From the NCBI RefSeq assembly GCF_026340255.1, contig NZ_JAPEPJ010000001.1:3403001-3467000 (forward strand): a DNA stretch of 64,000 nt. Direction: 5' to 3'. The notes under the pieces are model-generated. The model was not told where the DNA came from. It worked only from the letters and a program-made list of their open reading frames with translations, and did no database searches. The stretch's first letter is position 1; the number at the start of each line of letters is the position of its first letter. Below are positions 18,152 through 26,968 of this stretch, in pieces. A program made the translations under genes and the position numbers. The stretch is from Streptomyces sp. NBC_01408. GTDB taxonomy: Bacteria > Actinomycetota > Actinomycetes > Streptomycetales > Streptomycetaceae.

Positions 18152-21100
18152 CTACGCCTTGCGGAGGCGGAACGTCAGGGACAGGGCCTCGTCCGTGAAG
18201 GCCTCGCCGTACGCACCGTCGGCGGAGCCCTCCGCGAAGTCCGTGGCCAGGACCTCGTCAGAGATGAGCGCCGCGTGATCCGTCAGGGCCGTGACCACCT
18301 CGGGCGCGTCGGAGACCCACCGCAGGGCGATCCGGTCCGCCACGTCCAGGCCGGAGTTCTTCCGGGCCTCCTGGATCATGCGGATCGCGTCACGCGCCAG
18401 GCCCGCCAGCCGCAGCTCCGGGGTGATCTCCAGGTCCAGGGCGACCGTCGCGCCGGAGTCCGAGGCCACCGACCAGCCCTCGCGCGGGGTCTCCGTGATG
18501 ATGACCTCCTCCGGGGTCAGGGCGACCGGTGAGCCGTTCACCTCGACCTCGGCGGAGCCGGAGCGCAGGGCCAGCGAGAGCGCGGCGGCGTCGGCCGCGG
18601 CCACCGCCTTCGCGACGTCCTGCACGCCCTTGCCGAACCGCTTGCCCAGCGCACGGAAGTTGGCCTTCGCGGTGGTGTCCACGAGGGACCCGCCGACCTC
18701 CGACAGGGAGGCCAGGGAGGAGACGTTCAGCTCCTCCGTGATCTGCGACTGGAGCTCGGCGGAGAGCGCGTCGAAGCCCACCGCGCCGACCAGGGCCCGG
18801 GACAGCGGCTGGCGGGTCTTGACGCCCGACTCGGCGCGCGTGGCGCGGCCCAGCTCCACCAGGCGCCGGACCAGCTGCATCTGCTGGGAGAGCAGCGGGT
18901 CCACGGCGGAGGTGTCCGCCTGCGGCCAGGACGACAGGTGCACCGACTCCGGGGCGTCCGGGGTGACCGGGACGATCATGTCCTGCCAGACCCGCTCCGT
19001 GATGAAGGGGGTCAGCGGGGCCATCAGCCGGGTGACGGTCTCCACGACGTCGTGGAGGGTGCGCAGCGCGGCCGCGTCACCCTGCCAGAAGCGGCGGCGC
19101 GAGCGGCGGACGTACCAGTTCGACAGGTCGTCCACGAACGCGGACAGCAACTTGCCGGCGCGCTGGGTGTCGTACGCCTCCATCGCCTCCGTGACCTCGG
19201 TGGTGAGGGTGTGGAGTTCCGAGAGGAGCCAGCGGTCGAGGACGGTGCGGTCCGCCGGGGCCGGGTCGGCCGCGGAGGGAGCCCAGTTCGACGTACGGGC
19301 GTACAGGGCCTGGAAGGCGACCGTGTTCCAGTAGGTGAGGAGCGTCTTGCGGACGACCTCCTGGATCGTGCCGTGACCGACGCGCCGCGCCGCCCACGGG
19401 GAGCCGCCGGCCGCCATGAACCAGCGCACCGCGTCCGCGCCGTGCTGGTCCATGAGCGGGATCGGCTGGAGGATGTTGCCCAGGTGCTTGGACATCTTGC
19501 GGCCGTCCTCGGCGAGGATGTGGCCGAGGCAGACCACGTTCTCGTAGGAGGACTTGTCGAAGACGAGGGTGCCGACCGCCATCAGCGTGTAGAACCAGCC
19601 GCGGGTCTGGTCGATGGCCTCCGAGATGAACTGCGCCGGGTAGCGCTTCTCGAAGATCTCCTTGTTCTTGTACGGGTAGCCCCACTGCGCGAACGGCATC
19701 GAGCCCGAGTCGTACCAGGCGTCGATGACCTCCGGGACGCGGACGGCCTCCAGGGAGCAGCCCTCGTGGGTGCAGGTGAAGGTGACGTCGTCGATGTACG
19801 GGCGGTGCGGGTCCAGGGCGGACTGGTCCTGCCCGGACAGTTCGGTCAGCTCCGCGCGGGAGCCGACGCAGGTGAGGTGGTTCTCCTCGCAGCGCCAGAT
19901 GGGCAGCGGGGTGCCCCAGTAGCGGTTGCGGGACAGCGCCCAGTCGATGTTGTTGTTCAGCCAGTCGCCGAAGCGGCCCTGCTTGACGGAGTCCGGGAAC
20001 CAGTTGGTCTTCTCGTTCTCCCGCAGCATCGCGTCCTTGACGGCGGTGGTGCGGATGTACCAGGACGGCTGCGCGTAGTAGAGCAGCGCGGTGTGGCAGC
20101 GCCAGCAGTGCGGGTAGCTGTGCTCGTAGGCGATGTGCTTGAAGAGCAGGCCGCGCGCGTCCAGGTCGGCGGTCAGCTTCTCGTCGGCCTTCTTGAAGAA
20201 GACGCCGCCGATCAGCGGGACCTCCTCCTCGAAGGTGCCGTCGGGGCGGACCGGGTTCACGACCGGCAGGCCGTAGGCGCGGCAGACCGCGAGGTCGTCG
20301 GCGCCGAATGCGGGGGACTGGTGGACCAGACCGGTGCCGTCCTCGGTCGTGACGTACTCGGCGTTCACGATGTAGTGGGCGGGCTCCGGGAATTCCACGA
20401 GCTCGAAGGGGCGCTGGTAGGTCCAGCGCTCCATCTCCTTGCCCGTGAAGGTCTCGGCGGTGGCCTCCCAGCCCTCGCCGAGGGCCTTCTCCAGCAGCGG
20501 CTGGGCGACTACGAGGTTCTCCTCGCCATTGGTGGCGACGACGTACGTGACCTCGGGGTGGGCCGCGACGGCGGTGTTGGACACCAGGGTCCAGGGCGTG
20601 GTCGTCCAGACCAGGAGGGCCGCCTGGCCGGCCAGCGGGCCGGAGGTCAGCGGGAAGCGGACGAAGACCGAGGGGTCGACGACCGTCTCGTAGCCCTGGG
20701 CCAGCTCGTGGTCGGAGAGGCCGGTGCCGCAGCGCGGGCACCAGGGGGCGACGCGGTGGTCCTGGGTGAGCAGGCCCTTGTTGAAGATCTCCTTGAGCGA
20801 CCACCACACGGACTCGACGTACTCGGGGTCCATGGTCCGGTAGGCGTCGTCCAGGTCGACCCAGTAGCCCATCCGGGTCGTGAGCTCGGTGAACGCGTCG
20901 GTGTGGCGGGTCACGGACTCGCGGCACTTGGCGTTGAACTCGGCGATGCCGTACGCCTCGATGTCCTGCTTGCCGTTGAAGCCCAGCTCCTTCTCGACGG
21001 CGAGCTCGACGGGCAGGCCGTGGCAGTCCCAGCCGGCCTTGCGGGCCACGTGGTAGCCGCGCATGGTGCGGAACCGGGGGAAGACGTCCTTGAAGACGCG

Positions 21101-21298
21101 GGCCTCGATGTGGTGCGCGCCGGGCATGCCGTTCGCGGTGGGCGGGCCCTCGTAGAAGACCCACTCGGGGCGGCCCTCGGACTGCTCCAGGGTCTTGGCG
21201 AAGGTCTTGCTCTCGCGCCAGAAGTCGAGGACGGCGTGTTCGAGGGCGGGCAGGTCGACCTGGGCGGGTACCGGGCGGTACTGCGGCGGTGTGGTCAT
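18152..21298 (-). CDS. ileS: Isoleucyl-tRNA synthetase
   Basis: This class I aminoacyl-tRNA synthetase charges tRNA-Ile. The 1048 residues include the HIGH-equivalent region PGAHH (59-63), the CP1 editing domain, zinc-like CxxC sites (APWCPRCG and HCWRC), the KMSK loop as KMSKH at 601-605, and an anticodon-binding domain. Motifs such as GWDCHGLPVE place it with the eukaryote-like type 2 enzymes, which are often poorly inhibited by mupirocin (family inference). A T-box leader precedes it, with the SD inside a hairpin. Confidence 0.97.
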   Translation of the reverse strand: MTTPPQYRPVPAQVDLPALEHAVLDFWRESKTFAKTLEQSEGRPEWVFYEGPPTANGMPGAHHIEARVFKDVFPRFRTMRGYHVARKAGWDCHGLPVELAVEKELGFNGKQDIEAYGIAEFNAKCRESVTRHTDAFTELTTRMGYWVDLDDAYRTMDPEYVESVWWSLKEIFNKGLLTQDHRVAPWCPRCGTGLSDHELAQGYETVVDPSVFVRFPLTSGPLAGQAALLVWTTTPWTLVSNTAVAAHPEVTYVVATNGEENLVVAQPLLEKALGEGWEATAETFTGKEMERWTYQRPFELVEFPEPAHYIVNAEYVTTEDGTGLVHQSPAFGADDLAVCRAYGLPVVNPVRPDGTFEEEVPLIGGVFFKKADEKLTADLDARGLLFKHIAYEHSYPHCWRCHTALLYYAQPSWYIRTTAVKDAMLRENEKTNWFPDSVKQGRFGDWLNNNIDWALSRNRYWGTPLPIWRCEENHLTCVGSRAELTELSGQDQSALDPHRPYIDDVTFTCTHEGCSLEAVRVPEVIDAWYDSGSMPFAQWGYPYKNKEIFEKRYPAQFISEAIDQTRGWFYTLMAVGTLVFDKSSYENVVCLGHILAEDGRKMSKHLGNILQPIPLMDQHGADAVRWFMAAGGSPWAARRVGHGTIQEVVRKTLLTYWNTVAFQALYARTSNWAPSAADPAPADRTVLDRWLLSELHTLTTEVTEAMEAYDTQRAGKLLSAFVDDLSNWYVRRSRRRFWQGDAAALRTLHDVVETVTRLMAPLTPFITERVWQDMIVPVTPDAPESVHLSSWPQADTSAVDPLLSQQMQLVRRLVELGRATRAESGVKTRQPLSRALVGAVGFDALSAELQSQITEELNVSSLASLSEVGGSLVDTTAKANFRALGKRFGKGVQDVAKAVAAADAAALSLALRSGSAEVEVNGSPVALTPEEVIITETPREGWSVASDSGATVALDLEITPELRLAGLARDAIRMIQEARKNSGLDVADRIALRWVSDAPEVVTALTDHAALISDEVLATDFAEGSADGAYGEAFTDEALSLTFRLRKA

Positions 21299-21580
21299 GA
21301 GGCTGAACTCTTCCTCCGGCGGGATGTCACTTCCGTCCGGAGGGACGAGAGCCGTTCCTGAATCCAGGACGCCTGCTCCCGCGGTACCACCCTCCTTGGC
21401 CGCCGGACAGGTCCGGTGGCCCCCTCATTGGGGTGCGAAGCCGGTTCTACTCGCCCTACGGGGATCCGTGCGGGCTTTCTTCCGGCGGCTCCGGGGTGAT
21501 CCTTCACATCGCGCTCGCCCCCGGGCTCTCACCGTCCCCGGGTCGCTCCTGGCTGCGTCCGACGCTACTCGTCCCCATCC
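21299..21580 (-). promoter_or_regulatory. T-box riboswitch leader of ileS (translational type)
   Basis: On the minus strand the leader contains the near-invariant T-box sequence AGGGTGGTACCGCG (21380-21393). It also has a plausible Ile specifier ATC (21498-21500) in a short stem I. A sequestering hairpin pairs CCTCCGG (21337-21343) with the SD CCGGAGG (21313-21319), just upstream of the ileS ATG. No U-rich intrinsic terminator is seen. This fits the actinobacterial ileS class, in which uncharged tRNA-Ile frees the ribosome-binding site. The 5' boundary is approximate. Confidence 0.88.
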
Positions 21581-21890
21581 ATGCCTCTCGCTGCGCTCAG
21601 TGTACGGGCCGGGGCGCGCCTCGGCAGACCGGTTTACGGGGGCCCGTGGCGGGGCCGTCGGCCCGGCGTGGCGGGGGCGCGGAACGGGCGTCGCGGTGAC
21701 CCGAACGGCCCGATGCGCCGGTACGGATTCCGGTGGGGCGGGTGGGGCGGGTTATCGGGCCTGCGGATGGGCACAACGGATGCAGGTCGACCTCGCTGGA
21801 TGCGTGCCCCGTTGCCGCGGGGCCGGTGTCGATTTATCGTTCCGGCACGATTCGCGAGCGATGATCACAGTATGTGAAGGGGCCGCGGCC
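21581..21890. other. Intergenic region between the ileS leader and ddbA
   Basis: About 310 bp between divergent transcription units. It must hold promoters for ileS (minus) and ddbA (plus). Short frames here lack ribosome-binding sites and recognisable sequence, and I see no gene, repeat copy or RNA in it. Confidence 0.5.
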
Positions 21891-22727
21891 ATGGTGGCGA
21901 AGAAGACCGCCGGGAGTACTTCCAGGACGGCTGCGGCCGAGGAGGTACCCGCCGGGAAAGCCGTGGCGAAGAAGGCCGTGGCGAAGAAGGTCGTGGCGAA
22001 GAAGGCCGCGGCCAGGACGAGCGCGGCCGGCAAGAGCGTGGCGACCAAGGCCCCGGCCAGGAAGGCGACCACCGCCGACGGGACCGCCGTGAAGACGGCG
22101 GCCACCAGGAAGGCGACCACCAAGAAGGCGACCGCCGTCAAGGAGACGACCGCCGTCGAGAAGCGGAAGGCCACGGCCAAGACGGCCGAGGCCGAGGGGG
22201 CGGCGCAGGCCGCGAAGAAGACGGGAGTCCGGAAAGTGGTTGCCAAGAAGAGCACCGGGACGGCTAGGAAGACGGCCGAGGCCGCCACCAGCGGGCTGCC
22301 CAAGACGCGCGCCACGGCGGCCTCCGTGCCGGGCGAGCTCGCCGTACGGCCCGGGGAGGACCCCTGGACCCCGGCGGAGGTCGCGGAGGCCCGTACGGGG
22401 CTGGCAGCGGAGAGCCTGCGGCTGCGCAGCGAGCTGGACGCCTCGGAGGTGGCCATCTCGGGCCTGATGCGGGACTCGGGCGACGGCGCGGGCGACGACC
22501 AGGCCGATACGGGCACCAAGAACATCACCCGGGAGTCCGAGCTGGCGCTCGCGGCGAACGCGAGCTCGATGCTGGAGCAGACCGAGCGCGCCCTGGAACG
22601 GCTCGAAGCAGGTACGTACGGGCTCTGCGAGAACTGCGGGAAGCCCATCGGCAAGGCCAGGATGCAGGCCTTCCCGCGGGCCACGCTGTGCGTGGACTGC
22701 AAGCAGAAGCAGGAGCGGCGCCACTAG
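21891..22727 (+). CDS. ddbA: DksA/TraR-type zinc-finger protein with histone H1-like tail
   Basis: The 278-residue protein has two parts. Residues 1 to about 130 are rich in Ala, Lys and Thr with repeated AKK/KKA units (AVAKKAVAKKVVAKK), like histone H1 and HupS tails. Residues from about 145 form a DksA/TraR domain with the four-Cys zinc finger CENCG...CVDC near the C-terminus. From memory it corresponds to streptomycete DdbA (SCO2075 in S. coelicolor), described as a bifunctional histone- and DksA-like DNA-binding protein. ATG 21891 follows AAGGGG; an in-frame ATG at 21861 is possible. DksA acidic coiled-coil tip residues are not obvious, so RNA polymerase modulation is uncertain. Confidence 0.88.
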   Translation: MVAKKTAGSTSRTAAAEEVPAGKAVAKKAVAKKVVAKKAAARTSAAGKSVATKAPARKATTADGTAVKTAATRKATTKKATAVKETTAVEKRKATAKTAEAEGAAQAAKKTGVRKVVAKKSTGTARKTAEAATSGLPKTRATAASVPGELAVRPGEDPWTPAEVAEARTGLAAESLRLRSELDASEVAISGLMRDSGDGAGDDQADTGTKNITRESELALAANASSMLEQTERALERLEAGTYGLCENCGKPIGKARMQAFPRATLCVDCKQKQERRH

Positions 22728-22941
22728 ACGAGTAGGTCCGGCAGTCCCTCCCGTGGGCGCTGGGTGGCCCGGCGGTCACCGTCGGTGGCCGCCCGGGCGG
22801 GCCGTGCGTACGGTCGGCCCGGGAGTACGCCTCCTGACGGGCGGTGTGCGGGCGCCCTGACGTACCCTCGTGTCTCGTCAGGGTCCAGGAACCTGGCAGG
22901 TGTCGTCGGCAACCTGGTTCGAGCTAGTTCGAGGGACTCAC

Positions 22942-23502
22942 GTGACAGAGGCGGAGCGCATCATCGGTACGCCGGAGGTCGGGGACGACGCCGAGCCGGA
23001 GTCCGCCGAGCCCAAGGGGCGCCGGCGGATCGTGGCGCTGCTCGTCGTGGCGCTGCTCGCCTACGTGCTCGACCTCGGCAGCAAGATGCTGGTCGTCGCG
23101 AAGCTGGAGCACCAGCCGCCGATCGAGATCATCGGTGACCTGCTGAGGTTCGAGGCGGTCCGCAACCCCGGCGCCGCTTTCGGCTTCGGCGAGGCCTTCA
23201 CGATCATCTTCACCTGCATCGCCGCCGCCGTGATCGTCGTGATCGTCCGGCTGGCCCGCAAGCTGTACAGCCTGCCGTGGGCGATCGCGCTGGGCCTCCT
23301 CCTCGGCGGGGCGCTGGGCAATCTGACGGACCGGATCTTCCGCTCGCCGGGCGTGTTCCGGGGTGCGGTCGTCGACTTCATCGCGCCGGCCCACTTCGCC
23401 GTGTTCAACCTCGCCGACTCCGCGATCGTGTGCGGCGGCATCCTGATCGTGCTGCTCTCGTTCAAGGGGCTGGACCCGGACGGGACCGTCCACAAGGACT
23501 GA
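22942..23502 (+). CDS. lspA: Lipoprotein signal peptidase LspA (signal peptidase II)
   Basis: This membrane aspartyl protease cleaves prolipoprotein signal peptides after lipidation of the lipobox Cys. The 186 residues show four transmembrane segments, the conserved [10 protein letters not shown] motif, and the two catalytic Asp regions GNLTDRIF and [11 protein letters not shown] 22942 is chosen for the GAGGGA site about 7 nt upstream; the frame is open further upstream. It is followed after 41 nt by the pseudouridine synthase gene, a common lspA-rluD pairing. Confidence 0.95.
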   Translation: MTEAERIIGTPEVGDDAEPESAEPKGRRRIVALLVVALLAYVLDLGSKMLVVAKLEHQPPIEIIGDLLRFEAVRNPGAAFGFGEAFTIIFTCIAAAVIVVIVRLARKLYSLPWAIALGLLLGGALGNLTDRIFRSPGVFRGAVVDFIAPAHFAVFNLADSAIVCGGILIVLLSFKGLDPDGTVHKD

Positions 23503-23517
23503 TCGCGGGACGGGTCT

Positions 23518-23544
23518 CCTGTCGAGTCCTGCATACTCGACAGG
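23518..23544 (+). promoter_or_regulatory. Perfect inverted repeat overlapping the rluD start region
   Basis: CCTGTCGAG (23518-23526) and CTCGACAGG (23536-23544) are perfect 9-bp arms around TCCTGCATA. The right arm contains the AGG next to the GTG start, so the structure could mask translation initiation or serve as an operator. Confidence 0.45.
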
Positions 23545-24485
23545 TGAGTACGATTCCCGAGATCCGCACCCTGCCCGTTCCCGATGGCCTCGAGGGCGAG
23601 CGCGTCGACGCCGCCATCGCCCGTATGTTCGGATTTTCCCGGACGAAGGCGGCCGATCTCGCGGCCGCGGGGAAGGTGTCGGTCGACGGCAGTGTCGTCG
23701 GGAAGTCCGAGCGTGTACACGGTGGCGCCTGGCTCGAAGTCGAGATGCCCGAGCCGCCGCGGCCGGTCGAGGTCGTCGCCGAGCCCGTCCCGGGCATGGA
23801 GATCGTCCACGACGACGACGACATCGTCGTCATCATGAAGCCGGTGGGCGTCGCCGCCCACCCGAGCCCCGGCTGGACGGGCACCACCGTCATCGGCGGC
23901 CTCGCCGCGGCCGGCTACCGCATCTCCACCTCCGGCGCCTCCGAGCGCCAGGGCATCGTGCACCGCCTCGACGTCGGCACGTCCGGCCTGATGACCGTCG
24001 CGAAGTCGGAGCGGGCGTACACCTCCCTGAAGAACCAGTTCCGCGAGCGGGTCGTGGACAAGCGCTACCACGCGCTGGTGCAGGGCCACCCGGACCCGAT
24101 GAGCGGCACGATCGACGCGCCGATCGGCCGCCACCCGAGCGCCGACTACAAGTGGGCCGTGACCCAGGAGGGCAAGCCCTCCGTCACCCACTACGACCTG
24201 ATCGAGGCCTTCCGCGCCGCCTCGCTGCTGGACATCAAGCTGGAGACCGGGCGTACGCACCAGATCCGCGTGCACATGGCCGCGCACCGGCACCCGTGCG
24301 TCGGCGACCTGACCTACGGCGCCGACCCGACGGTGGCCAAGCGGCTGGGGCTGACCCGGCAGTGGCTGCACGCGGTGCGGCTCGGCTTCGAGCACCCCTC
24401 GGACGGGCAGTGGGTGGAGTTCGAGAGCACCTACCCGGCCGACCTCCAGCACGCGCTGGACGTGATCCGGGCGGAGAGCGAGTGA
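23544..24485 (+). CDS. rluD: RluA/RluD-family 23S rRNA pseudouridine synthase
   Basis: This 313-residue protein isomerises uridine to pseudouridine in rRNA. It carries an N-terminal S4 RNA-binding domain ([22 protein letters not shown]) and the RluA catalytic domain, with the active-site Asp in [14 protein letters not shown] and the [10 protein letters not shown] motif. The exact target uridines cannot be read from sequence; RluD is the nearest class by architecture. GTG 23544 sits at the edge of a perfect inverted repeat. The stop overlaps the next gene by 4 nt. Confidence 0.9.
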   Translation: MSTIPEIRTLPVPDGLEGERVDAAIARMFGFSRTKAADLAAAGKVSVDGSVVGKSERVHGGAWLEVEMPEPPRPVEVVAEPVPGMEIVHDDDDIVVIMKPVGVAAHPSPGWTGTTVIGGLAAAGYRISTSGASERQGIVHRLDVGTSGLMTVAKSERAYTSLKNQFRERVVDKRYHALVQGHPDPMSGTIDAPIGRHPSADYKWAVTQEGKPSVTHYDLIEAFRAASLLDIKLETGRTHQIRVHMAAHRHPCVGDLTYGADPTVAKRLGLTRQWLHAVRLGFEHPSDGQWVEFESTYPADLQHALDVIRAESE

Positions 24486-24988
24486 CCTCGCCGGTCGATT
24501 CGCCGGTCTCCCCGCCGGTCGAGGTCCGGGTCGTCGCCTCGCAGGAGGACCTGAAGTCCTGCTTCGCGGTGCGGACCGAGGTGTTCGTGGTCGAGCAGTC
24601 CGTGCCCGAGTCGATCGAGTACGACGCGTACGACGCGGGCGCGGTGCACGTGCTGGCCGTGGGGCCGGACGGGGTGCCGCTGGGCACCGGGCGGCTGCTG
24701 CACGGGGCCGCCGCGCTGGCCAAGACCGGGTCCGAGGGCGTCGGCTCGCTGGGCCGGCTGGCCGTACGGAAGTCCGCGCGCGGGCTGGGCGTGGGCGTGG
24801 CGCTGGTGCGGGCGATCGAGGCGGAGGCCGCGCGGATGGGCCTCGTCGCGGTGGACCTGGGCGCGCAGACGCATGCGCTCGGCTTCTACGAGCGGCTCGG
24901 GTACGTGGCGTACGGGCCGGAGTTCCTTGACGCGGGTATTGCGCACCGCTCGATGAGGCGTCCCCTGGCGGAGGCCCGCCGGTCCTGA
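24482..24988 (+). CDS. GNAT family N-acetyltransferase
   Basis: A 168-residue acetyl-CoA-dependent acyltransferase of the ElaA-like GNAT group. Visible features are the N-terminal [16 protein letters not shown] segment and the acetyl-CoA-binding region around [20 protein letters not shown], then [17 protein letters not shown]. The acceptor is unknown. The GTG start overlaps the stop of the pseudouridine synthase, so the two are probably coupled. Confidence 0.88.
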   Translation: MTSPVDSPVSPPVEVRVVASQEDLKSCFAVRTEVFVVEQSVPESIEYDAYDAGAVHVLAVGPDGVPLGTGRLLHGAAALAKTGSEGVGSLGRLAVRKSARGLGVGVALVRAIEAEAARMGLVAVDLGAQTHALGFYERLGYVAYGPEFLDAGIAHRSMRRPLAEARRS

Positions 24989-25093
24989 CGCCGGGGCCCC
25001 TGCGGGGGCGCTGTCCGGTCTGGCCTGGGCTGCCGCCGCCCGGGCCGCGCTCGGTTCGGCGTTCCGTCCGTGCCCGTGCTCGCCGCCGTTGCT

Positions 25094-25182
25094 GGGGCTC
25101 CGCCCCAGACCCCGCGCCTCAAACGCCGACGGGGCTGAAATCGCCTTTCAGCCCCGCCGGCGTTTGAGGCGCGGGCGCGGAG
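25094..25182. repeat. Head-to-head repeat pair before the antiporter gene
   Basis: Two facing copies (about 25108-25137 and 25148-25176) of the repeat, with only about 12 bp between arms; the left one has one base change (GCCGACGGGG). They are preceded by the GGGGCTCCGCCCC palindrome. They fill most of the 285-bp gap between two co-directional genes, so here the foldback would insulate the antiporter gene from the lspA-rluD-GNAT transcript. Confidence 0.85.
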
Positions 25183-25273
25183 CGCCCGTAAGGGGTGCGG
25201 GGCGGAGCCCCGACACGGGTCCGCGGGCTCTCACCGCGCACCGCCGAGCGCAGCGGCCTGGCAGGGTGGGGGA

Positions 25274-26866
25274 GTGGATCAGCTTGCTCTGCTGTTCGTG
25301 CTGCTGCTCGGGGCTGTGGTGACCGTTCCGCTCGGGGATCGGCTCGGACTGCCCGCGCCCGTGCTCATGACCCTCGGCGGGGTGGGGCTCGCGCTGGTTC
25401 CGGCCGTGCCCAATGTCGACATCCCGCCCGAGTACATCCTTCCGCTGGTCCTGCCCCCGCTGCTGTACGCCTCCGTGCAGCGCACCTCCTGGCGGCAGTT
25501 CGCGGCCAACGTCCGGCCGATCCTCCTGCTGGCCGTGGCCCTGGTGTTCGTCACGACCGCCGCCGTCGCCGCAGTCGCGCACGCAGTGGTGCCCGGGCTG
25601 CCGATCGCCGCCGCCGTCGCGCTCGGCGCGCTCGTCGCCCCGCCCGACCCGGTCGCCGCGACCGCCGTCGCCGGTTCGCTCGGGCTGCCCCGCCGGATGG
25701 TGTCCATCCTGGAGGGCGAGGGGCTCTTCAACGACGTCACCGCCATCGTGCTCTACCACGTGGCGATCGCAGCGGCCGTCACCGGCGGCTTCTCCTGGCC
25801 CGACGCGCTCGGGGAGTTCGTCCTGTCCGCGGTCGTCGCCTTGGCCGTCGGACTCGCCCTCGGCTGGGCCGCGAACCGGCTGATGGGCATGCTCGGCGAC
25901 GCCACGCTCCAGATCGGGCTGACGCTGCTGGTGCCGTTCGTGTCGTACGTGGTGGCGGAGGAACTCCAGGGGTCGGGGGTGCTCGCCGTACTGACGACCG
26001 CGCTGTTCCTCGCCGAGTACGCGAACGACGCCGACGACGTCCTGGGGCGCCTGGCCGGGCACACCTTCTGGGAGGTCGTCGACACACTGGTCACCGGCGT
26101 GGCGTTCGGCCTGATCGGGCTGGAGCTCCACAACGTGTTCGGTACCGCCCAGGGCCGCGCGGGGGAGATGGCCGGCTGGGCGGCGGCCGTGACAGGGGTG
26201 GTGGTCGGCGTACGGCTGGTGTGGCTGCTCCCGGCCGGCTGGCTCGCGAAGAAGCTGCACAAGCGGCGCGACTACGACGAGGAGATCCCGCTGAGCTGGC
26301 GGGAGAGCGTGGTGATGTGGTGGGCCGGGATGCGCGGGGTGGCCTCGGTGGCGCTGGCCCTGGCCATCCCCTTCCGTACGGACAGCGGTGAGCCCTTCCC
26401 CGCGCGGGACCAGATCGTCTTCATCGCCTTCGCCGTGATCATGGTGACGCTGGTGCTGCAGGGGCTGACCCTGCCCTGGCTGGTCCGGCGGCTGGGGGTG
26501 GAGGCCGACACGGACGCGGCGCGGGAGACCGAACGGCAGCTGGCGATCCGCGCCGCCAAGGCCGCGAAGCGGCGGCTGCGGGAGATCCAGGAGGTCGAGG
26601 ACCTGCCGGAGGACCTGGTGGAGACGCTGTACCGGCGCGCGTACGACGTCGGGGCGCGCATCAGCCCCGACATGGTGGACGAGGAGCGGCGGGAGGCGTA
26701 CACGCAGCGGGTGCAGCGGATCCGGGACGTCCAGCGGATCCAGCGCGAGATGATGTCCGCCGCCCGCCACGAGGTCCTCTCCGCCCGCAGCGAGCCCGGC
26801 GCCGACCCGGAGATCGTGGACCGGGTGCTGCGTTTCCTGGACGTCCGCAGCCTGCGGAGTCCGTAG
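25274..26866 (+). CDS. CPA1-family Na+/H+ antiporter
   Basis: A 530-residue polytopic membrane transporter with about 12 hydrophobic segments, followed by a charged cytoplasmic tail of about 110 residues. CPA1 signatures include LPPLLYASVQ near the N-terminus, APPDPVAATAV, ILEGEGLFNDVTAIV (the ion-site Asp region) and the MWWAGMRGVASVALALAIP helix. It exchanges protons for Na+ or K+; the ion preference is not readable. The GTG start follows GGGGGA. It converges with the SDR gene across a single repeat copy. Confidence 0.9.
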   Translation: MDQLALLFVLLLGAVVTVPLGDRLGLPAPVLMTLGGVGLALVPAVPNVDIPPEYILPLVLPPLLYASVQRTSWRQFAANVRPILLLAVALVFVTTAAVAAVAHAVVPGLPIAAAVALGALVAPPDPVAATAVAGSLGLPRRMVSILEGEGLFNDVTAIVLYHVAIAAAVTGGFSWPDALGEFVLSAVVALAVGLALGWAANRLMGMLGDATLQIGLTLLVPFVSYVVAEELQGSGVLAVLTTALFLAEYANDADDVLGRLAGHTFWEVVDTLVTGVAFGLIGLELHNVFGTAQGRAGEMAGWAAAVTGVVVGVRLVWLLPAGWLAKKLHKRRDYDEEIPLSWRESVVMWWAGMRGVASVALALAIPFRTDSGEPFPARDQIVFIAFAVIMVTLVLQGLTLPWLVRRLGVEADTDAARETERQLAIRAAKAAKRRLREIQEVEDLPEDLVETLYRRAYDVGARISPDMVDEERREAYTQRVQRIRDVQRIQREMMSAARHEVLSARSEPGADPEIVDRVLRFLDVRSLRSP

Positions 26867-26904
26867 GGCCAGGCCTGGACGCGGTCGGGTGCGGCGCCGC
26901 TGCC

Positions 26905-26950
26905 GGGGCTCCGCCCCAGACCCCGCGCCTCGAACGCCGGCGAGGCTGAA
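26905..26950 (+). repeat. Single diverged repeat copy between antiporter and SDR genes
   Basis: GGGGCTCCGCCCC followed by a slightly diverged core (GCCTCGAACGCCGGCGAGG), in the 102-bp gap between convergent genes. It is the most diverged copy in the window. Confidence 0.75.
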
Positions 26951-26968
26951 GATGCCTGCCGGGCCGCC

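Noticed and set aside
21433..21877. Small plus-strand frames in the ileS leader and ileS-ddbA gap.
   Set aside because: They run antisense to the T-box or in unstructured DNA with no ribosome-binding site or family match.
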